From Asparagopsis taxiformis (lineage: Eukaryota > Rhodophyta > Florideophyceae > Bonnemaisoniales > Bonnemaisoniaceae): a stretch of 64,000 bases of DNA. A model generated the notes under the pieces. The model worked only from the letters and a program-made list of their open reading frames with translations. It was not told the origin of the DNA and did not search any database. Positions 34,440 to 44,905 of the stretch are shown here, piece after piece; within the stretch, counting starts at the first letter, position 1; the number at the start of each line of letters is the position of its first letter. The position numbers were made by a program, and so were the translations under genes. Where the stretch lies: contig JALQPE010001932.1 of the NCBI GenBank assembly GCA_030407315.1, positions 1 to 64,000 of the forward strand, read 5' to 3'.

Positions 34440-37400
34440 ATGGAAGGAACGTTCCACAATCACGGTGAAAAGCACGACGGATGGGTGTTCATCGACCCCA
34501 ATCAAGTCAGCAAATTCGTATCGATTCGCGATGTTGATGCAAGTCATGTGGAAGCGCTCATGGAGAGCATTCGCAACAGCGGTTATGACACAGCTCATCC
34601 CGTGACTGGCAGGTTTCGAGAAGGCGTTCTGGAGATATTGGATGGAGCGCACCGCTGCATGGCAATTGTACGTGGAATGGAGAAGGGCGTCTTTCCTCCT
34701 GGCGTTACGATTCCTATGCGAGAAGAGTCTATCGTGGCGGACACCAACAGCAGTACTGCTGTTGTGCTGGACCGTGTGAGAGCGACGACATCCAACGACA
34801 TTGCAGGCCTGCAAAGGCGCATGATGTTTGTTGAGTATCTGATGATCGCCGTTGATCTCAGAGACGAGTACTGGGTCCAAAACGGAAAGGACAAGTACGC
34901 TCATATTTCGTCTGTGAGGATGGCTGATGTGTTGGGCTGGATCAAATCCTGCGATCCAAGCGGCCAAATTGCTTCAAGCCTGAGTGGTAAACCGCAGTAC
35001 AGCTCATGCATGTCTATCCTGGCTGTGCTTCGGCCGTATCACCGAGCAGAAGATTCGAGTTCGATTGATTTGCGTCTGTGGCAAATGTTTTGTCATGCAT
35101 GGGGACTCAATGCAGAGATGGGTGATTCTCCGAGGATGGTTGAGTTTCCGAAACAGGTGGGGGTGACTAGTTCTCGTGCCGTCGAAATGTTTGGCAAGAC
35201 ACCCCGCGGAGAATTGTCCTCTCCACTGAACCGCGAACTGCTTTCGAGCAGGTACTTTCTAGACGGCGCTACATCCGACATGCAAGATTCTTTGCAGGCT
35301 AGCCAGAAGCGGTTCAGGAGGCTGATGGTTATGATGTGCCAGTGTATCTTGGCTATTCGCAGTAAGGAGATGGGCAGTGCGCCATCTAGGCGGGCCAGAG
35401 CCACATCCGGGGCCATTGGTGGTGGTGGAATGGTTGGAATTGCAACATCCAGTGCGCAAGCCAACCAGCTTGGATTTGTTGTCGACCGTGTGTTAGCTGC
35501 GTGGGATACCGGGGCAAGAGTGTTGGGGTATGAGGATGTTGAATCGATGTGCTGGCCGTTCATGGTATTCGATCCTGCGAGCCTTTGCTTCAGGTCACTC
35601 CCGAATCGGTCTGATGGCTGCGCGGTCGAGGAGCATCGGAAAAACCTGACCATTGTCCCGAAAACTGTAGACAGTGAAAACGGGTTCTGTGCCGACCTTC
35701 CAGTGGCTGTGGATGCAAGGCTGCGATCATTGACAAGCGCCTTCCTGCTGTCGATACGCCAATGTGTCACTGAGGTGAATGTGTTCGCCGAGCGTGGTCA
35801 GCTGATGCAGAGACTTCGAGCCTTGCTTTTCGACACTCCTGACAAGTTCGGCTTGAACTCGTTCATGCGAGCCAAGTTGAACACGTCTCATGCCCTGGAT
35901 GGTCAGAGGAGGCTGAAGGCTTGGTTATTGCGAACCCGAGAGCAACGAAAGCTTCCTCTGACCATGGATGAGTTGCACAGTCTTGAGGATACGCCCGAGC
36001 CTGGCATCCTTGAAGGTGCACCTGCGCAGATGGAAATATCCGCAGCAGTGCCAAACAATGGCAGCGAGGATATAGAAGAGGATAGTCTGGAGCCACAGAG
36101 GAAGAAGGCTAGGCTGGAGCGCGGTGGTGGAGAGGACGATAATGCGGCGGTTGCTAGCGAAACAGCAACAAGAGAAGGTGCGGCCGAGGATGACGCTATG
36201 GAGGTTGACACTGTATCGCCTACAGAAGCACCGCTCGTTGACGTCGGAAAGGAATCCAAGCCGGAATATGTCACCAAGCTGGAAGCTGTGATGGGGCGTT
36301 ACATTCACACTGTGAATTGTGACGCCACTGATGTAGCCAAAGAGGTGGAGGACAAAATTAGTTTCCTGGAAGATGGCGTGTTGGAGGACAGTGTTCAGCT
36401 TGTGCTCACTGATCCTCCATTCAACACGAGGCGGGAAGGCGGCAGAGAAAACTCGGAGTACGATATTCTGGAGCCGGAAGAGTTGGCGAGTGTTGCGTGT
36501 GAAATAGTTCGAGTTCTTCGGCCTGGCGGTCATGCTCTAATCTATTCCAGCGTGCGCCAACTCGTGGCATGGATGGATGCAATCAGAAATGCCGAGCCTG
36601 GCAAGATGATTGTGGACAGTGTTCCAGTCGTGCTATCTCGCCGACCACACAGCTTTACGTCCAATCCATCGACGAAAACGTGCACACTGCATAATATGCA
36701 CGATTTCGTTATCCATGCGTATAAGCGGGGGAAGGGTATGGCTGCATACGATATGGTGGATTACAGGTTGCACAATCCGGACATATCGAGGCACCCTGGG
36801 TTCACCAACGCGATTGACAACGTTCCGAGGTTGTCGGCTGGTGAAGCTCAATACGATGGGCAGAACAACCGACTGCGCCATGAGCAGAAGGCGTTGACCA
36901 CTCTTCGTGAGCTTCTGGAACGATTTTCGAAGCAGAACGATATCGTGATGGATTTCTTCTCGGGAACATACAGCACAGCCATAGCGTGTATGACGTTGAG
37001 GGATGGTACGTATCGTCGGTTCATTGGGTGTGAGAAGGAAAAAAGGTGCCACGATGCATCGCAGGAGTGGATACTGCATGCTTTCGTCAGTGAGGTGAAA
37101 GCCGGGCGATATGGGGGGATCTTGCAGCGTGAGGTGGAGAGTATTCTTGGGGACGAGTCGGTACCGGTCACAGGAAAAGCTCCAAGGCTTCGTCAGAAGC
37201 ACATCTCAGATGCACCAGAAGGTTTACCTGCTGTGACAGCATTGCCGAACCATCTGCTTGTGTTCGTTGCGTCAATGAAGAAGGACGGTTCTATGCTTCA
37301 CAGATTGAGCGGGGTGCCTATGGACCAGTGGCCGGCCGAGGACATGCACTCGTTTTGGAGCATAGACCCGGACGCGATTCTGGCTGCTGATGCCGCATTC

Positions 37401-37907
37401 TACGGTGTCTATGTTTCGCAATCGGAGGTAAGAGGTGGTGGGTTTGGCGTATTCGCGGCGAAGAAACTGAAGAAGGGGACGGTCATTGGCTGGTACAACG
37501 GGACGATTTTCTATGCGAAGATTCGAGACTCGGAACCGCAGAGATCAGTGATGTACGGCCCGGAAGGATTTGGGTGCACAGGAGAGAGGTTCCAGGACTA
37601 CAACATGGAATTGGAAACCACGTACATAGGGAGGGGTGCACCTGTTCGGAAGGTCTGGCTCGTTCCAGCGGTCTATAATTGTACCAGCTACCTCAATGAT
37701 TGTCGGGTCATTGACGGAACGGAGAAAGCGACCGAGGTGAGTCGAACACAGTCAGCCGAGTTTCGACAAGGCGATGCCATAGACAAACCGGACTTTGCTT
37801 CAAATATCAAGAATCCCCATGCTGTCAAGGTCGTTCTGACCAGAGACGTTGAAGCTGATGAGGAGATATTTGCTGACTATGGTAGAAAATATTGGCCAGC
37901 TAACTGA
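34440..37907 (+). CDS. ParB-like / beta-class DNA methyltransferase / SET fusion
   Basis: Intact frame of 1,155 codons from ATG 34,440 (context GCCATGG). Residues about 15-85 form a ParB/sulfiredoxin-like domain with DVDASHVEALMESIRNSGY and the signature ILDGAHRCMA. A helical middle and an acidic linker with KKARLERG follow. The methyltransferase has motif IV LTDPPFN near residue 655, a strand-helix segment around LRPGGHALIYSS, and then motif I MDFFSGTYSTA near 836. The IV-before-I order is that of beta-class N6-adenine or N4-cytosine methyltransferases. DPPF in place of DPPY is a variant that may affect activity. Residues about 990-1,155 are SET-like: GGGFGVFAAKKLKKGTVIGW, NCTSYLNDCR in place of the usual NHxCxPN, and DEEIFADYGRKYW. 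It would act in the nucleus on DNA and perhaps on histones or other proteins. All three domain calls rest on motifs. Confidence 0.8.
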   Translation: MEGTFHNHGEKHDGWVFIDPNQVSKFVSIRDVDASHVEALMESIRNSGYDTAHPVTGRFREGVLEILDGAHRCMAIVRGMEKGVFPPGVTIPMREESIVADTNSSTAVVLDRVRATTSNDIAGLQRRMMFVEYLMIAVDLRDEYWVQNGKDKYAHISSVRMADVLGWIKSCDPSGQIASSLSGKPQYSSCMSILAVLRPYHRAEDSSSIDLRLWQMFCHAWGLNAEMGDSPRMVEFPKQVGVTSSRAVEMFGKTPRGELSSPLNRELLSSRYFLDGATSDMQDSLQASQKRFRRLMVMMCQCILAIRSKEMGSAPSRRARATSGAIGGGGMVGIATSSAQANQLGFVVDRVLAAWDTGARVLGYEDVESMCWPFMVFDPASLCFRSLPNRSDGCAVEEHRKNLTIVPKTVDSENGFCADLPVAVDARLRSLTSAFLLSIRQCVTEVNVFAERGQLMQRLRALLFDTPDKFGLNSFMRAKLNTSHALDGQRRLKAWLLRTREQRKLPLTMDELHSLEDTPEPGILEGAPAQMEISAAVPNNGSEDIEEDSLEPQRKKARLERGGGEDDNAAVASETATREGAAEDDAMEVDTVSPTEAPLVDVGKESKPEYVTKLEAVMGRYIHTVNCDATDVAKEVEDKISFLEDGVLEDSVQLVLTDPPFNTRREGGRENSEYDILEPEELASVACEIVRVLRPGGHALIYSSVRQLVAWMDAIRNAEPGKMIVDSVPVVLSRRPHSFTSNPSTKTCTLHNMHDFVIHAYKRGKGMAAYDMVDYRLHNPDISRHPGFTNAIDNVPRLSAGEAQYDGQNNRLRHEQKALTTLRELLERFSKQNDIVMDFFSGTYSTAIACMTLRDGTYRRFIGCEKEKRCHDASQEWILHAFVSEVKAGRYGGILQREVESILGDESVPVTGKAPRLRQKHISDAPEGLPAVTALPNHLLVFVASMKKDGSMLHRLSGVPMDQWPAEDMHSFWSIDPDAILAADAAFYGVYVSQSEVRGGGFGVFAAKKLKKGTVIGWYNGTIFYAKIRDSEPQRSVMYGPEGFGCTGERFQDYNMELETTYIGRGAPVRKVWLVPAVYNCTSYLNDCRVIDGTEKATEVSRTQSAEFRQGDAIDKPDFASNIKNPHAVKVVLTRDVEADEEIFADYGRKYWPAN

Positions 37908-38182
37908 GCTACTTTGATAGATTTGAGTAAACACGCATTGACAGAGACAATAGACTGTGCATCATCTTCCAAGAGCGCTAGATATTATAGACTACACTAC
38001 AACAATCGTGACATGACTGCAGGAAGGCATCTGCGGCCTGGAGTGCAAACTATCCACTTTTCTACTGCTATACCTATGGATACGAAAAGGAGAGAAACTA
38101 GAAAGATGTGAGTGCGAAATTGTGTAGCAACGCAGCATGTAGAACACCAGTAAGACAGCGATGTAGGAGAAGCAGTCACCCC
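37908..38182. other. 3' region of the fusion gene
   Basis: 275 bp between the stop codon and the first palindromic array. No feature is seen. Confidence 0.3.
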
Positions 38183-38684
38183 ATTACAGTGCGGGCCGTT
38201 TACCGGGGATGCTGACAGCAAAGTCATCGTTACGATGACTTTGCTGTAAGAAAACAAATCATTACAGCAGCCATGATTTCTTTACCGGGTAAAAAAATTG
38301 TGGCCGCTGTAATGAAACGTTTTCTTACAGCAAATCATTACAGCGGCCACAATTTTTTACCCGGTAAAATTTCTTGCTGATTTTTTACCCGGTAAAAAAT
38401 TCTTTGGCCACTGCAAGGAAACGGTTCCTTACAGCAAAGTCATCGTTACGATGACTTTGCTGTAAGAAAGCAAATCATTACAGCGGCCACAATTTTTTTA
38501 CCCGGTAAAGAAATCTTGGCTGCTGTAATGATTTGTTTTCTTACAGCAAAGTCATCGTAACGATGACTTTGCTGTAAGGAACCCTGGTAAACGGCTTCGG
38601 CTGTAAGCAGCAGGGAGTTTCGTCCTTCTCCCATCTTGGTAAAGGTACCTTTACCAAGATCGGAGAAGGAAGAAACTCCCTGCT
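38183..38684 (+). repeat. Palindromic array L1 of the TTACAG family
   Basis: Contains three copies of a 39-bp palindrome with half-site CTTACAGCAAAGTCATCG, several TTTACC/GGGTAAA inverted pairs, and ATTACAG/CTGTAAT pairs. It ends with a second palindrome of about 79 bp (38,606-38,684) centred on GGTACC. Almost every base is in some inverted repeat, so single strands could fold into a branched hairpin. Confidence 0.85.
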
Positions 38685-38768
38685 GTCTCACATGAGAAGC
38701 GAAGTGTGAAGTAGGGAAGATCACGAGAGGATGGTTTGGACGGCTGTTGGTCGCAAAATCTACTCCTT

Positions 38769-38859
38769 GTGCCGTGAGCCACAGCGACCATATGGTACCT
38801 GTGCCTCACGGCATAAAATATATATTTAACCCGCCCGGGCGGGAACCGGCGCCGGTTCC
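38769..38859 (+). repeat. Hairpin and back-to-back GC-rich palindromes
   Basis: An inverted repeat GTGCCGTGAG...CTCACGGCA with a short loop (about 38,769-38,816), then an AT-rich stretch. This is followed by two abutting perfect palindromes, CCCGCCCGGGCGGG (38,830-38,843) and GGAACCGGCGCCGGTTCC (38,842-38,859). Confidence 0.75.
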
Positions 38860-39139
38860 GGTGCACTATAGTCGTCAATAAGTAGGACTCTAGCTACTCA
38901 CTATACAACTATAATCGTAAGGTAGGATAGCCTAAGATCGTAGTACGGAAGAGACGGATGGGAGGGTGTGTGTAGAGGAAAATTAAGGCGGCAGTACGAG
39001 TAGCCTATCGTGGTAATAGACGAGTATTTCATTGCGAGAGGGGGCGTGAGGGGGGAAACGAAAGGCGTCAGTCGTCACCAGAGAGGCTGGGATGCTGAAG
39101 ACGGAGTAGAGAAATGGGGGAGAGGGTGAAGCCAGACTG
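38860..39139. other. Between arrays L1 and L2; nothing recognised
   Basis: Purine-rich unique sequence without ORFs or repeats that I can support. Confidence 0.3.
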
Positions 39140-39540
39140 CTTACAGCTTTGGCAGTTCCGGCGGGGTGCTGACAGCAAAGTCATCGTTACGATGACTTTG
39201 CTGTAAGAAAACAAATCATTACAGCAGCCATGATTTCTTTACCGGGTAAAAAAATTGTGGCCGCTGTAATGAAACGTTTTCTTACAGCAAAGTCATCGTA
39301 ACGATGACTTTGCTGTAAGAAAGCAAATCATTACAGCGGCCACAATTTTTTACCCGGTAAAATTTCTTGCTGATTTTTTACCCGGTAAAAAATTCTTTGG
39401 CCACTGCAAGGAAACGGTTCCTTACAGCAAAGTCATCGTTACGATGACTTTGCTGTAAGGAACCCTGGTAAACGGCTTCGGCTGTAAGCAGCAGGGAGTT
39501 TCGTCCTTCTCTCATCTTGGTAAAGGTAAGAAGCGAAGTT
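39140..39540 (+). repeat. Palindromic array L2, probable left terminus of a TTACAG-family element
   Basis: A close copy of L1 in the same orientation, with three copies of the 39-bp palindrome, but it lacks the right half of the 79-bp palindrome. Its start (CTTACAG, then GGGGTGCTGACAGC) is the inverse of the end of array R2 (GCTGTCAGCACCCC, then CTGTAAG). L2 and R2 therefore look like terminal inverted repeats around the gene between them. Confidence 0.75.
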
Positions 39541-39963
39541 TGAAGTCGGGTAAATTGCTCAGCAAAGGTCTGTACGGCTGTGAGCAGCTCTCAGGAGTAT
39601 TTTACCTCACGTGGTCTCTGTTCAGGTTATACCCTGTATATATATAGGTAGCCTAGTGTAGGTGGGAAGATAGACGAAAATTCTACAAATAATTTATCAC
39701 AGTGACGGCTCTCGTAGTCGAAATCTGCGCGTTGTCAAGGGTTGAAACTAGTCTCCCCCTACGGCCTAGCTAGTAAAATCATATAACGTTGTAGACTAAT
39801 ATTAAAAAGTAGCAAGCAATCTGCTGAGTAGCACTAAACTATGAGATGAAGGACAGATGTATAGATGAGAACTGAAAAATGGGCTAAGGTAACAATGTTG
39901 AGATGAGAAAGACAAAACTTTATAGCAGGGAACAGTAGTATAGGTTTTAGTACTTCTGATATG

Positions 39964-42900
39964 CTATCTATTGCTCCTATCGTACTTGTAATATTCGACG
40001 GTGTGGATGTGGTCCGTGAGGACGTCCTTCTCCGTCTTCAAGTAGATGTGGCCGCGCGTGGGCAGGCCATAGACTAGCTTTTCGCCCGTAGGAATATCTC
40101 CGCGCTTGAAGCCGACCCCGTAATGGTAAAGGTCACCGCGACCAACCAATACGGAATAGGGTGGCACATACAGCCTATGAATGGGAACCTTCCACATATC
40201 GGCGTCCGGATTGGCCAGGCATACATGACTATAAGGGGCAGCTACTATAGAGAATCCATCTGCTCCGCTCGACATCATGAAATATGATGGAGACTCGGTA
40301 GGTCCTGCAACACGACTCGTTGATACCTTGAAGTCCGTGTGCCCATCCTGGTCCGCAGCCCCATCTGCTGTAAGAAGCAGCCGCAATCCTGTCTTCGGGA
40401 AGAAGACAGGATCATCACCCTCCATTCCCAACTTCAAGAACTCCGCACAAACACCAAGAGCAAGCTCTGCCACCAACTTGTTCTTGTACATCTCCAAATT
40501 CCCTCCTCCAACTTGTCGCACAACTCACGCCGCGGCAGAGAGAGGCGCCCACGACCACCATCGATGCGGTCCTTCGCATCACCCAAGTTGTGGATGAACT
40601 GCCACGGCGAAGGATCGAAGCCGGGCTTTGCGAAAGCTGGCGGCTCGTCCTGTGGCTCCCTGTCGTCATCGTTAGAATCAGACTGCTGGGAGGGTTTTTC
40701 AACCTCCTCAACCAGCGGGAACTGCCTAGCGAAGTGACCGAACAACTCATGCGTCGCATTACCAGCCGTGGACGATGCCAACAGGCCTTCCATAACAATA
40801 ACCCCCAAGTTTTCCAACAATGCCTTCTTCACCGCAAAGTACCTGTCCACCACCGTATCCTCAGCACCCGGCGATGCAGCTGCCTGGAATGCTGCCGCCC
40901 TCATTTCCGCCCGAACCGTCTCCACCGTCGTACTTTCCATATAGTACTTCATCCGGCTGCCAGACGCAATTGCGCTGGGGAGAACGGCGGCCACATTCTC
41001 ATCGACGATGCTGTCGGGAATGGGATTCTCCTGGGCGTCGTCGAACTGGAGAACCGGCTCCCGAGAGCGACCTCGGGAAGCCGACTTGGATTTCTTTGAC
41101 GACGACTTCGAAGAAGTCTCACCGAGCCTTCTCTTTTTGGTAGAAGGCTCGGGCGTCGCAGAAGCTGCTTCCAAGTTACGCTTCCCGAGGATGGAGTTTT
41201 CACCCGCATCCTCGGGGGCGCTCTCCAGCTCGACGACCTCCACAGCACCACCCGCCGTTCCACCACGACCGGAACGACTCGCTTGCAGGCGGGTACTCCT
41301 TCTGGGCATCACTTTCCTCCCAGAAGTTTCCACTCCGGGCGGTGCAGAATCACTGACTTCAATGACATCTTCGTCAGGATCTGCACCGCCCTTCGCACTG
41401 CTGCCCTCGACCACATTCTCGGGAGTAGGGCCCTCCGTCGAAATCCTCGCAACCGTCTTCTGTCCAACCCCACCGGATGGTGAAGGGACGAAGCTGTCAT
41501 CGCTGGAGCTTCCCGAACTGCTAGCAGATGCAGAACGGGAAGCTTCGACAGCGGGGGCCGGAGCAGCAGGGTGCTGCTCGGCAGCCGGAGTCGCAGGCTC
41601 AGGCTGCGAAGCCGGTGAGACCTGCTCCTGCGCGGCTTAGACAGGACGGTTGGGGGTACCAGTCCCGGCGTGGGAAACTGGACCAGAGCGTTCGCTGCCA
41701 TCCTGGGGACCACGCGCAGTCGGCTTGACCGGGGTCACCGCAGGGGAGGATGCCGAAACGGCAGGGGTAGAGACAGGAACAGGGGCAACCTCGGAATTGC
41801 TGGAAGATTCCAGTTGAGGGGGTGGGGGCAAAGGAATGGAGGATGAAGGGATGGGCAAGGAATTGGAAGAGGAAGGGATGGGGGCATCATCACCACATGT
41901 GGCTGGGAGCGCAGCATGTGGGATGTCTGGGTACATCGCGTGAAAGCGTTTCCGCATTTGCATGTCGCGGTACCCAGTGACGCGCAGGAGCATTTTCCTG
42001 GCGTCCTTCCCGAAGACAGACTTCTTACGGGGAAAAATATTTTCGTAACTGTAACCATCGGGGGGGCCTTCCTTGGGACGGAAGTCTGCCCAACACCCCT
42101 TCTTGGGGACCATCTGAGCAAGAACTTCGACAACGCGCGAGCGAATGTCGAAGCTCTTGCTCGGGTCACCCCGGCTGGGAATTGACCCATCCAGCATCCT
42201 CAACACATCCGAAACGTTCCAATACTCGGCCACCTCCTTCACGTACCCGAAGATTTCCAACAAACCGCAATCCATTCCTGCCCAATGGTACCAACCGAGT
42301 ACGGTTTCAGCCCGGCCGACCGACGGCTACAAGTGTAGCGCGCCGTCATCTCCAGGATGAAACACTTCTGCACATCCGGAGCACTCCTGAACGACCCATT
42401 GAACAACAAGTTCACCGTACAACCAGCCAGATCCTCGGTCGAAGAGAACTGCACGAACTCCGGCCTGTTCGGGATGCTCGACCAGTACTTGAAAGCAGGG
42501 CTTTCAATGGTCTTGAACCCTCGCGCGATCGAGACGTAGCGCATGAGCTGTCTCGGACGAATCCAGCTCAGCGCTTTCCGTTCTTTTATGTATTGAACGG
42601 TCGGCTCGATCTTCTTCTTTCCCAGGCGGTGGATATTGATGAACTCCATCACAGAGCACACATTGTCAGCAACTGTTACCTCGCTGACATTGTGGGTGTG
42701 GAAGTTCATCAGCCGTGAAAGCGGGAGTACTTCTTCGGAGCAGAAGACATCCCGGCCAAGCCGAGTCGGTGGGAGGAGAAAGTCGACTGGAATAGTTCCA
42801 AAGCGACGGTAGATGTCAGACTTGACAAACTCCTCCCACTCTGGACTGTCCTTCGCAGGAGCAGGTCCAGCCGACTCGAGAATGGCCTTCAACGCGGTCA

Positions 42901-43597
42901 CTCGGTGAGATCCATCGACGTATTGCAGTCGGACTTTGGCATTGGAATCAATCACCTCGCAGACGGACACGCGTGAAGCAATCACGGAAAATCCCTGAGT
43001 GAGAAACGTTTTCTTCAACTCATCAACGCGATGCGGCCTGACCACCCTGGACACGACTGCCGGAGGAGAAACATCCAGGGGGGAAATGAAGACTGGAATG
43101 TTTCGGCAGCTCTCCGGACTTATGTCGTAGTCCACATCCACCGGGATGGGCACTGTGCCAGGGTAGGCCAGCCTGGTGCTGCGGAGAGGCTTGTTCGGTA
43201 CGATGTCACGAGCGTTGTGATCATCGACCTTCTCCGCATCCTCTGCCAAGTCGCTGCCGGACGCGATGATCATGTCCGGAGCAGGCGAGCTAGGCAGAGG
43301 AGCACCAGATCCCTCGACGGCTGGCGCCGCTTCGGCAGATTGAGCCGGAAGCGGAGTTGCGGGAACGCCAGCGTCGATTGTCGGGACAACCGCGGGATCG
43401 GAAGCGGAAGGGGGGGAGGGGACGGGCTTAGGTGCTGGGCTGAGCTGGGTCAGCGCTGCAGCAGCTTCGCAAACGTCCATGGGGACAGGGGGGGCCAGAG
43501 AAGGAGAAGGAGAGGGAGAAGGAGAGGGAGAATCGTTGTCACGGCGGCTGGCAGAGCGCACCTGGCGGTCGAAAGCGTTGGGGGATTGTTGAGCCAT
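39964..43597 (-). CDS. ParB-like / 2OG-Fe(II) dioxygenase-like fusion
   Basis: ATG at 43,597; the upstream open frame has no earlier ATG. After a Pro/Ser/Ala-rich N-terminus comes a ParB-like domain (VVRPHRVDELKKTFLTQGF, then YVDGSHRVTA near 42,905) and a helical region. The frame shifts near 42,300, again near 41,640-41,415, and once more near 40,500 at a G-run. The middle is Ser/Lys/Glu-rich and contains nuclear-localisation-like KKRRLGE and KKSKSASRGRSR. The C-terminal frame (to 39,964) has dioxygenase landmarks: GHTDF as the H-x-D pair, a following APYSH, VPPYSVLVGRGDLYHYGVGF with the second metal histidine, and TRGHIYL with a candidate 2-oxoglutarate arginine. 2OG dioxygenases oxidise many substrates, including methylated bases; no substrate can be assigned here. 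The junctions may be introns, real frameshifts or sequence errors. It is the better preserved relative of 3,719-7,787. Confidence 0.6.
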
Positions 43598-43802
43598 TGC
43601 TTTGGTGAAGAAATGAGGAAAGAAGAGTGAAAGATTGAGAAAGAGAGAAGAAGATCTGAACGACAAGCTGTTTTGCTGCGTAAGCTGAGTAAGATAGGCG
43701 AAACTTAGAGATCTGACATATTCCTATTAGTATACACCCTGGTAATGATATTCAGCGGTTGACCAATCCGAACCTTCCACATCACTTTTCGTTGTACGAC
43801 AA

Positions 43803-44127
43803 TTACAGCTCAGGCAGTTTACCAAGGATCCTTACAGCAAAGCCATCGTTACGATGACTTTGGTGTAAGGAAACGTTTCATTACAGAGGCCAGGAATTTT
43901 TTTACCGGGTAAAGAAATCATGGCCACTGTAATGTTTTGTTTCCTGACAGCAAAGTCATCGTTACGATGACTTTGCTGTAAGAAAACGTTTTCATTACAG
44001 CGGCCAGGAATTTTTTTACCGGGTAAAGAAATCATGGCCACTGTAATGAAACCTTTCCTTACAGCAAAGTCATCGTAACGATGACTTTGCTGTAAGCATC
44101 CCTGGTAAACTGCTCCATCTGTAAGCC
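43803..44127 (+). repeat. Palindromic array R1, a foldback unit of about 325 bp
   Basis: Three copies of the 39-bp palindrome (the first slightly degraded) between inverted ends. The left end reads TTACAG...CAGTTTACCAAGGATC and the right end is the inverse of TTACAG...CAGTTTACCAGGGATG. It has the form of a miniature inverted-repeat element. Confidence 0.75.
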
Positions 44128-44666
44128 GTTGGTCTCAACCCTCGCTCTCATTTCTGTTGTCCTCCTTCATCATCTCCACCTACCTTCCCCCTACACACCA
44201 CGTCTCTAATGTCACTCTGCCCACCCTTTGGTGCATGAAATATTTTCTTACCACTGCCATAGTCTACACATACTGCTGCCTTCATACTTCTGCATGCCTA
44301 CCCTTCAATCTTTCTTCCATCTTTCTCTACCGTGCTAGGCTTAGACCATGCTCTGTGCACATCTGACTTACTTAATATCATTGTATAGTTAGAAACTAGA
44401 ATAATAATTACATCACTAGAGTACACTGCAAATGTTAGTAACTATGGTTGGTGTGGTACACAACACCCTACCTCCTTCATGAGTAAACTTTGCGCACAGA
44501 ACCGTTCAATACCAGGTAGTGCAGCCAGCGCAAACCAGGCTTGCACGACGCAGAGTGCTCCCCAGAGCCGTCAACAGCCGTCCAAACCATCGTTGTACGA
44601 TGTTCCCGGCTCCACACTTCCCTTCTCACCCTTCCCAGGGTGGGAGACGGACGAAACTCCCCACCG
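44128..44666. other. Between arrays R1 and R2; no gene supported
   Basis: Pyrimidine-rich at first, then AT-rich, then mixed. Short open frames only, none with recognisable motifs. Confidence 0.3.
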
Positions 44667-44905
44667 GTTACAGCCGAAGCCGTTTACCCGGGATGCTTAC
44701 AGCAAAGTCATCGTTACGATGACTTTGCTGTAAGGAAAGGTTTGATTACAGTGGTGAGATAATTTTACCGGGTAAAAAAATCAGCAAGAATTTTTTACCC
44801 GGTAAAAAATTGTGGCCGCTGTAATGATTTGATTTCTTACAGCAAAGTCATCGTAACGATGACTTTGCTGTCAGCACCCCAGCGAAACTGCATCATCTGT
44901 AAGCC
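44667..44905 (+). repeat. Palindromic array R2, probable right terminus
   Basis: Two copies of the 39-bp palindrome with TTTTACC/GGTAAAA pairs between. Its right end is the inverse of the left end of L2. Confidence 0.7.

Larger units (their letters stand above)
39140..44905. mobile_element. TTACAG-family element carrying a ParB-like/dioxygenase gene
   Basis: Palindromic arrays face each other at 39,140-39,540 and 44,667-44,905, and the gene at 39,964-43,597 lies between them. Array R1 (43,803-44,127) lies inside and has its own inverted ends, so it may be a nested foldback element. I see no transposase inside and did not identify a target duplication. The element boundaries are inferred from the inverted termini only. 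Confidence 0.5.

Noticed and set aside
38183..44905. CRISPR array
   Set aside because: The repeats are palindromes inside mobile elements, with spacing and spacers that are themselves repeated; the genome is eukaryotic.
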